A DNA stretch of 64,000 nt from Micromussa lordhowensis (taxonomy: Eukaryota > Cnidaria > Anthozoa > Scleractinia > Lobophylliidae). The position numbers were made by a program, and so were the translations under genes. The stretch lies in NCBI GenBank assembly GCA_964020085.1, contig OZ026601.1, positions 20,276,430 through 20,340,429 of the forward strand. Direction: 5' to 3'. The first letter of the stretch is position 1. The number at the start of each line of letters is the position of its first letter. The notes beneath the pieces are model-generated. The model was not told the DNA's origin, made no database searches, and was given only the letters and a program-made list of their open reading frames with translations. Positions 55,881 to 64,000 of this stretch are shown here, one piece after another.

Positions 55881-58800
55881 TCACCCCGTTGCAACAAAGC
55901 TCCACACACTGTACGTCAACACAACCATTAATACGCGCTTTGTTTACAAGCAACAAATTCAACTGAACATCAAAATTCTGCATCTGAGAAAATTTGATGT
56001 TGTGTAATTAATAAAGAATAATTTACCTCAACTTACCTTAAAACTTTTGCGAAGCAACCGCCAATACCCACCGGAATTAGAAACGCAGAACAAAGTTGGT
56101 TAGAGCGTGATTTGTTTGGCGGCTTGCCCCCAAGGTTGCCGCTAATAAGATCATTAATTTTTGTTGTTGTTTTGTGCCTTGGAATAACCATTCCTTTGTG
56201 TAGTAAGTGAAGGCCGCATGAGAAATACTTAACACATAAAATAGGAGTGAACTTTTCTGAACCGTAATCTTTTACCAGGAGCGAGGCAAGACTACGTTGA
56301 TAAAGTAATTAGCTTTGTCGAATGCGTGGTGTGCACGACTTCGATGATGGTTTAGAACAATCAAAATTGCTATTCCGTTTGTCGCATCTAATCGTGAACA
56401 GCGTGAGGCATTTCAAAGACTTTTTGAAGCTCAACTCTTTGTTTTCAAAGCCGATGAATCTGAACGGTTAACTGAAAGTTTATCTATTTTCCCTGGTAAT
56501 TTTATACGAACGTTACGAAGCAGACACTGAGGCAGACAAGGTCGCGCCACGTGTTATGGCACGTTTTTCACCTTTTATCTTTATGGTGTTTTATTGCAAT
56601 GGCTGGCGAAGACCTTTTTGATAACTTGACTGCGAAAAGGTTTAATCTGCATCAGTGTAAAAGCATAATTTTAGGAGGCCTGCAGAACAAAATTTATCCA
56701 GTATCACCAGTTCAAATTCGTGATCGCTCGTGCGGAACGTTCACATTCCTTGCTTCCCATGTGCCGTTCAAATATGTCGCGATATTGTTGCAGTTGCCAA
56801 CAGGATCGATTTTTCGTATCGGTTACACATCTACTTATTTATATTATAAAAATCTCATACTGCACAGTAAATGTATATACACGTACACTTTTCGAAACGA
56901 TTAACAATGAAGCGTAACACCTACAATAACATTAAGTTTTTCCAGAAGCATATCACCCTGAAGCGATTAACTCCGAACCAATGCTGGGGTTTTTTAGCGA
57001 ACCAATCAAAACTTACTTCCTTATATGGAATGTTGTACACAGTCGCGTCACAGTATTTGAGCAATGGCGGACACATATGTTGTTTTCGCGTTGAGAGTAG
57101 GTTGTCGTTTCTCGACCTATTTCTGCGCTCATCAAGGGAATCAAACGAACCTTTTCTAGGAGCTGCTAGTGTAATATCAAGGCCATTTATTTTTCAAGTC
57201 TCAATTGCAGGTAAGCATTTTTCTATCAAAACAAGTCTGAAATTCATGCTAAGTTGAAAATGTTTGTTGAGCACAAGCGCTCGACATACATGTACAATGT
57301 TTTGGTCGTTTGCTGAGGGACAGGGATCAGAATTGTGGACTATTTTTGCCGTGTCTACAGAGCTAGTGGTCAAAATCTTACTTGAAGTTAGAACTTTTGC
57401 GTGGTTTGTCATACATTCGCGCGGTATTTCGCGGGAGTTGATTGTGCGATTCTTACACTTTTTTTCACGATAAGTGTATAATTTTGTGGCTCGGTTTGTT
57501 CCCGTATTATTTTAATGTTTTCTTGCCAATTTGTATTTTTAGAGTATGCCATCCGTGTGTTTGGCCGATGTTCGGACCCTTTGGTCACAACCAACTGGAA
57601 ACAGTTGTTCAAGAAATTAAATAAATCTGCAAGATCTTGGATCTAGTTAATGTTAAATTCGTTGTTATAATAAATTTCCCCTATCATGTTCACTGCCTGT
57701 CTTGAATTGTTAGTACTCTTGGATATTATTATTGGATATTGTTGTTCAGTTGTCTACAATGTTTTGACTGTTTTTGAGAGCCCGAACATCCCCCACCCCT
57801 CCAGGCATTTTACAGTTTGTTTTAAATAGTGCATAGAAAGTATCCGTGGTTGGGCCGTGAAATAAGTGCAGGTGCTCCACCCATGGGATAGGGCCCAAAG
57901 CGTACAGTGTATATTTTATGACAAAAATGCTGTCCTTGTGAGTAGTAATATAATGTGGAAAAACTCCTCTTCTATTTAGTAAATAGCTTTTTAAAGTTTG
58001 ATTTTGACTGTTATTCATGTACTCAACTTTTTTTGTATAAAGCAAATTGAAATATTGCTTCAAACATGGTCAAAAATAATGCACACCGCACTCCGCAAAG
58101 ACAAAGACAAACTCGCAAAAATGCTTGCAGAGTAAACACATTGAGAAAAGGCTTATCCCTTAGTATAGAATCTGTTTTTATTATAAAAGTAACAACTTAC
58201 CTCCAAAGGTTTCTATTAAACATCCTACGCCCTTTTGTCTAAACCAGCAGCCCACATCATACTTGCTTCTCACATCAATTCTCTCATGTAAGACCAGCAT
58301 GAATTTTTGGGGGTGGTGGTGTGGCACAAGCAACTTTACAATGGGTTAAATCTCAGAAAAAGAATTAACATCTACACTCTTTACAATCATAGGTTTAATA
58401 ATAGGTTCAAAATGAAAGCAGGCTTTCGTTTTGAAAAACTGCCAATTATGTGTATTTGACTTTATAGTAGGTCATATTCTTGTTCTTGGTACTGGACTAG
58501 AACTAGCTTGTAACAGAGGCTCATACAGGGTAATCTCATTAAAAAGAGAGCAGTCATTTGCATTTGAAAAAGACCCCCCCCCCCTGCATTAGGCTCATTT
58601 GCAAAGTAGTCCCACTCCATTACCTGGAATACAAATATGACCCCTACTGTCAAATGCCCCACCCCCCGGGAAGCCCTTTGAGAGCAAATGCCCCATGCTG
58701 TTGACCTACAATTTGTTTTGTTTGGTCAATTATTTATAAATGCATTTTGGTTAGAATTATATTTCAGTTGTTAACAGGGCGACCACATGGTTTCCTTGTA

Positions 58801-61739
58801 AGGAACACTCTTATCAAAACTGGCCTACCCAGAGGCAGCTTCAACAAGAGGACAAAAAGAAACTTTGTCATATGCACAGAACCAGCAGGGGTCAACCACT
58901 GCAGAGGGTTTTCCAAAGGCGTGGAGGTGGCTTGTACATCAGGGTTGCAGAATTAATGGGACATGCCCATAAAATGTTGCAGGCTTTATTTCTATTATAA
59001 CCACAATATGCTTCATTTTTTTTTCATTATGTGCTCCTTTATAAGGGTGTAACTAGTCACTCAATCCAGCCCCTCCCCCCAAGTCTGCCTCTAAACCAGC
59101 CAAAATGTTTGAAGCAAATGCTACATTACTAATTATATTGGTATTTCAAAAGACTATGGGCTTGGGATTGACATGTTGGCTACATTTCCCAAGAAACAAC
59201 TTAATTTTTTCTATCTGTACTGTAGTTATCAAACAAGGAAAGTGTCAGCATGTCTACTATCAAATTTAGAACCTATGTAATTGACCAAACCAGAGTACGT
59301 AATGACTTTCAACTGACTTATAAAGGGGCATAGTCATCTCAGACTTTAAGAACTACTGTAAGTGTTCACTAGAGTGCATCTGCTTTTATTTCAAAATGTT
59401 ACAATTTAGTTATTATCTTAGTGAAACCATCTCAGCTTACTTGTACAGTTGCACTGGTATTACGAGGTGCTATGATGTGCAATCTATTGCTAACAAAATA
59501 TTTAGCATCCAATGTAGGAAATGCTGAAATCATTACATGATCAATTTTTGTTAACCACAAGACTTGCAGCGTCAGGATGAATTTTAATCTCAAATTTATG
59601 TCAAATTGCCTGCATCACACTGTTATGGGTATTTAAAGAGTTCCCTCAACACAAGCTACACTGAGCCTAAACTTCAGGAGAGGTATAGTATGAGGACTTG
59701 CACTGGAACCATGAGCTATGCTTTCATTGCTAAATCACCATAACTATTGGAGATAATCTTCCAATTAAAAAAAAATATCATTGGGAACTAAATATTACAA
59801 GTGAAATAAATGGTAGATGTAACAGGGAGATTTTAAAGCCATTTCAATGGATTTCTGTGATCAATGCAATTGTTTATAGCAAATTCTGAGGAGGCAGACA
59901 ATTTCCTACAGAACATTTTACGATGAAAAATTTACTTATAATGGCATCAGAGGTTTCATCTAGCATGCAGACTGAGGCTCTATCGGTTTTATCTTGTAAT
60001 TTTGCTCTACCATGTCTCCAAAAGTTTGTGCTATTTTAGTGCTAGTAGCACTTGGCAATTCAGAAAACATCCTTGCAACTCAGTCTTTTTTTAACACAAC
60101 ACCAAAGCATATTTATAAGGGATTCGAAAAATTTCCTTTAAAGCCCATCAAAAGTTGTTCAGCAACCTGTATTAGGTCATGTAAGGACTGGTTAAATTTA
60201 ACAAAACAGTTATTTCACATGTAAACCTATACCAAACCAGTTTCCCTTTGTGTGTTGTTCATTATTGCAAATATGTGTACGTGGAAGAAAGAATTCCAAT
60301 TACTCTGGTGTAAAAAGGTAAGATCATCAGTGTGCTCAAGTTTTCACCTGAAAGCTATTTTGATTTATATAATTCATACATCCATACATAATTAGAAGAA
60401 ATGTCAACATTATGTCAACGGATGCAGTATATTGATTGAAATAAGACTGTGAATTTCAGATAAGAAATGATAATCATGCATTTGTAGCCAAAACACCATC
60501 TGGGAAAAGTAGTACCTTGCTAAAGTTCTAGAACCATACCCTTGAAGAGCGTTCCATTAAATTAAACAATTGAAATCCATTTTGGTTTACGACGTTTCCA
60601 AACAAACAAATGCCCGCAAGAAGGGAATTAATTCCACCTTAACCACAAACAGATTTCCTTGTCAACATATATTTCGTAGAAAACAAGGTACAGCTGTATA
60701 TCCTCTTTTCGAGATCCTCCATTTTCTCTGGATCGGAGGATCAGTTCTTTGGAAGACCGATTTTGAGAGTGGCCGAACAGTCGGCTGTAAACCTTTTTCT
60801 AATATTCAACACCGGTCCAAAACCTAGCTTTAATACCGAAACATTGTCGTCAAAAATGTTTATTACCTCCCTACACTGCCTAAAAACATGATACAACAAC
60901 CTTACCCTGCGATGGCATCTCCTTCACGATCTCACACTCATCCTGGCTAGCAAACACGTGACGAACAAACTCATACCATATGACGAGAAGCAAAGCATAT
61001 TTATCGTATGATTTACCTTTCTCTTTCTCGGAAAATAAACCAAAAAGGTGTCACTGTACCGCCTTTTACAATTCTACGAAAGGCACGAAACAACACACTC
61101 GATTCAAGCATCTACAACTTCACCAGCCAAGCTCCACTCAAAATAATCAGAAAAAGTTCCCTGAGCCTTTCTGCAGACCCTGATGACTATATTCACTTTC
61201 CAACAACGCTTTACCGAGAAGGTTTATGGCACGAATTGTCGTTCCTGTGAGCCTACCAACAAAAGGCCGCCATTATTTAAACAAGCTTGCCTTCAAATCG
61301 CTGATTCCATATTTGGGCAAAAAACAATTCCGTGGTTCTGATTGGTCGGCTAAAAAGCCCCAGCATTGTTCCTAACATATAATGAGAATTTAGACGCTTC
61401 AGGGTGATATGCTTCTGGTTTTTCGCAAAGCAACGCCTGTTTTGAATTCACTGAAATTCGAGACTCGATCGATTGTTGAATTTGAAACGCACGCCTGCAG
61501 CAGACAATGATCTTTTTACCGCCATAAGTTCGTTCAACACCACAAAAACTGAAGCCAAAAAGGTAAGTAACAGCAGCCATGCATAGGATATTCGAGTTTT
61601 TCTACGCTTCGCCACGTTCTCTGTAAAATTACACGAAAACTCCATGTATTTGATGTTTCTGCTCAAATTCAAACCGATGAATTAGCGCTGCTGAACGTGC
61701 TAGAGTTCATGCCAGTGGGTTAACAATTCGTTGTAAAGA
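55881..61739. other. Interior of the inverted-repeat block, no recognised gene
   Basis: About 5.9 kb. The only notable coding-like segment is 56598-56780 (MAGEDLFDNLTAKRFNLHQC, a soluble acidic-basic mix), without domain or splice support. The rest is AT-rich with a few C-runs. It may be the payload of a non-autonomous DNA transposon. Confidence 0.4.
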
Positions 61740-62010
61740 TTTTAACGACTGATAGCAGCGGTTCTATGAATGATTCCAAACGGCCAGTCGTTTCATTAAA
61801 CGCGTTGTCAATGTTTGAAAACGCATTGACAATGTTTTGAAATGATTTTGAAATGGATTTGCAACGCATTTCGGTTCCGTTGAAAAACATTACCAACGTT
61901 TCAAAATGCAATGGAAATGCTCTTCAACGCGTTGAAAATGCATTACAACGGAAAAACGCTACAACGCTATTTTCGTTAAGCCGGCTTTTCCCAAATAGGG
62001 TCACATATAG
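61740..62010 (-). repeat. Right terminus of the CGTT-rich element
   Basis: Ends GCGCTATTTTCGTTAAGCCG, then CTTTTCCCAAATAGGGTCACATATA. This is the reverse complement of the left terminus (55615-55880) apart from a 10-base insertion, and matches the right end of copy 1 at 3073. Confidence 0.65.
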
Positions 62011-62104
62011 TGTAGATAGATCCCAGCCACAATGAATCCAGCTGGTGACTGGATGATACCCTCCAGGGACTGAGCAGTTTGTCAGGGATCCAACACATGT
62101 TTGT

Positions 62105-62740
62105 CATGTTTGTTTGTTTGTTTATTTGGAGTCTTATACAATCAATATACATCGACTTCAACCAAATAACTAAAAATTAGAAACCACAGAAATACACATG
62201 GCTAAAAAGTTACTAATTAATTACAACCTAGAGTATTTACTTTTTGCCCTCTTCCTCATTCCTTTTTTCAAAGCATTTGAATATATGTTTTGCTATTAGT
62301 TTTTGTATTTTAACATTTCCGCTAGGGGGATTTATTAGAAACAAATATTCTGTTAGGTGACATTCTGCTTATTTTTATTCTATATTCCTTTTCCAAATAA
62401 TCTAGTAACGAACATCGTTTTTCCTGGTAAGCGGGGCATATATTTAAAAAATGGTATTCGTCCTTCATTTCTATTTTACAAATTGGGCAAGTTCTTTCTG
62501 CAGGTTTCTTGAACGGTCTCGAATAACATCCTGTCTCTATGGCTAATTTGTGGTTGCTAAGTCGCAGTTTTGTTAGTGCTATTCTGTGTCTTACATTGGT
62601 GACCTGATGTAGGTAGTCTTCACATTTGTAATTGTCTATCATTTTGAATAACCGGTAGGTTCTCATTTTGTTACTTTGGTTAGCATCTTTTCTGATGTCA
62701 TTATTTATTTCACTTAGCCATCTTTGTAGTTCGATACCTT
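62105..62740 (-). mobile_element. LINE 3' end fragment with CCHC-type tail
   Basis: The minus strand reads LQRWLSEINNDIRK, ALTKLRLSNHKLAIETGCY, then CPICKIEMKDEYHFLNIC, the zinc-binding tail common at the end of some LINE reverse transcriptases. It stops at about 62322 and is followed by a 3' UTR ending in CAAA/CAAACA repeats near 62105. The RT core is missing. Confidence 0.65.
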
Positions 62741-62865
62741 AAGTCGTTGCCTGATAATGTTTACAATTCCTATGTCTACATAGTGTGCTTTCATCCAGAG
62801 ATCTCCTAATCCTATCTGTCCAACACAAGCTGGGGTAGCCAACCCCGGGGGCGTGCCCCACAAAC

Positions 62866-63632
62866 ATGCTCAGTCTCTGGGTAGTACTCTTGCCGTTTGA
62901 TACGGCAAGGTGGGGACTGGGAAACCAAAACTTTTTTCCTCTCACAGTAGTCCTACCTTGTCGTGGTTGAGAGGCCAGACTAAAGGGGCTACAACATCTT
63001 TGTGCACATCTCTGATTACAATAGTAAACGTTTCCGTAGTCAATAAAAAACCACTGAAGGTGTGACCAGCCCCTCCAGCGTTCTGCCAGAGCTCTGTCTG
63101 CTAACCTTAGCCGCAAGGCAAGGTTATCCAGAGTGCACCACGAGGAGGTGGAGCTGGCTAAGGGTGTGAGAGGCGATTAGACAGACGAGGGCTTACAAAC
63201 TGCCTGGATAGCCTAGCAAACTTCCTGTTCGCAGGTTGCGCTTCAACACCCTATTGCACCCCCAAAAATGGCACTATGTTTTCGTGCGTCACTCCTCGGG
63301 TATTGGTTGCCCCAACTTGTGTTTGATCCCAGACGGAAACCATAAAGCGCCGAGTCCAAGTCTCAACCAATAATGAGGTAAGGCATGGTTGTTTTTACCG
63401 AGGCTAAAATATATACAATTTTTTGTACAGTAAAAATTTACAATAAATGAGTAATCATTTAGATTCTATTTTACAATTCTATTTACAGTGGTATTTACAA
63501 ATGTGCAACCTTGTTAAATGGAAGCCGTAAGGTAGCATGGATTTTTTTGGTGTTTTTTTTTTGTTCTTTTTTTTTGACAATTTTTTTTAAAATACACGAA
63601 TGATGAACAACTATTTACAGCAATTTATGTAC
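62866..63632 (+). repeat. Dispersed repeat A, copy 2
   Basis: Same landmarks and orientation as 44547-45345, including the CTTGCCGT...ACGGCAAG hairpin. Divergence is visible throughout. Homology runs past the point where copy 1 is cut by piggyBac. Confidence 0.7.
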
Positions 63633-63829
63633 AATGTATGCATGTCAGTAAGTATGACGTGCCTATGGGAGTACAGTGCGTATGGTTCGTGCGAACGATG
63701 CATGTGGATGAGTAAAATGTCATCGTCGGTGCTTCCATCAACTCAGCGGTGCCGCTGAGGACAGAAGCACTTGCGTTCGTCACAGTCAGTCGTGTGAAAT
63801 GATGTTAGCACCATCATGGGCATTTGGTC

Positions 63830-64000
63830 GGAGGAGGTGAGGATGGTGGTGATGATGGCATAAATGGTGGAGTGGTAAATGATGACACGACTGCCGATGG
63901 TGATGATTGTGTTGATGGTATTGATGGTGGTGGTGATTGAATTGATGGTTGTGTTGGCGATAGGGGTGGAGGTGGTGATGAGGTGAACAGTAGTGATTCT
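63830..64000. repeat. GAT/GGT-rich simple repeat
   Basis: Degenerate GATGGT and GGTGAT units to the end of the window. If read in frame they give Asp/Gly/Gly runs, but no start or splice context is seen. Confidence 0.8.

Noticed and set aside
44547..63632. The two dispersed repeats as LTRs of one 19-kb retroelement
   Set aside because: The interior holds unrelated elements in mixed orientation, and no Gag-Pol or primer-binding site lies next to the repeats. Independent copies are simpler.

Overview
The window is eukaryotic nuclear DNA. Genes are split by short GT-AG introns, spacers are AT-rich, and there is no operon structure. The mix of transposon families (KDZ, piggyBac, Crypton-like tyrosine recombinase, Ty3/gypsy, L2/CR1-type LINEs, a Harbinger-like MITE) plus BEN, THAP, SAP and Tudor-like domain genes suggests a basal metazoan, most likely an anthozoan cnidarian such as a stony coral. 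The species is inference; the families are read from the sequence. No rRNA, tRNA or CRISPR was seen.

Layout: 0.2-1.7 kb holds a three-exon BEN-domain gene (+). 1.7-7.3 kb is gene-poor, with two inverted-repeat elements. 7.4-28.7 kb is the most unusual part. It contains a 62-aa three-exon gene (+), a seven-exon KDZ transposase with a CxC5-like cysteine cluster (-), a small RING gene (+), and a long multi-exon P-loop ATPase (+) that can be joined in phase through an acidic GGDIEE repeat to a PHD finger. It also holds a 48-bp minisatellite, a decayed gag-like ORF, a truncated LINE, a second tandem-repeat block and a second RING gene (-). Several of these genes have TATA boxes and very short 3' ends, so a large KDZ-centred composite element is possible but unproven.

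28.7-37.7 kb holds a LINE tail, a complete Harbinger-like MITE with a TAA target-site duplication, a duplicated Cys-rich exon, and a broken Ty3/gypsy element split by a LINE. 38.8-41.7 kb (-) is a broken gene combining a DDE-like core, a SAP motif and two Tudor-like repeats. 41.8-43.9 kb (-) is an unrecognised gene with one nonsense codon. 44.5-47.7 kb holds a dispersed repeat abutting a one-ended piggyBac. 48-49.8 kb holds THAP gene exons next to a second gypsy fragment (49.8-51.3 kb). 53.1-55.4 kb is a decayed C2H2 plus tyrosine-recombinase gene. 55.6-62.0 kb is bounded by inverted copies of a CGTT-rich subterminal-repeat sequence. The end carries a LINE tail, a second copy of the dispersed repeat and a GAT-rich simple repeat.

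Many of the broken frames are one- to four-base insertions or losses, often in homopolymers or short tandem units. Either old element decay or long-read assembly indels could explain them. All exon boundaries come from splice-site and phase reading only.
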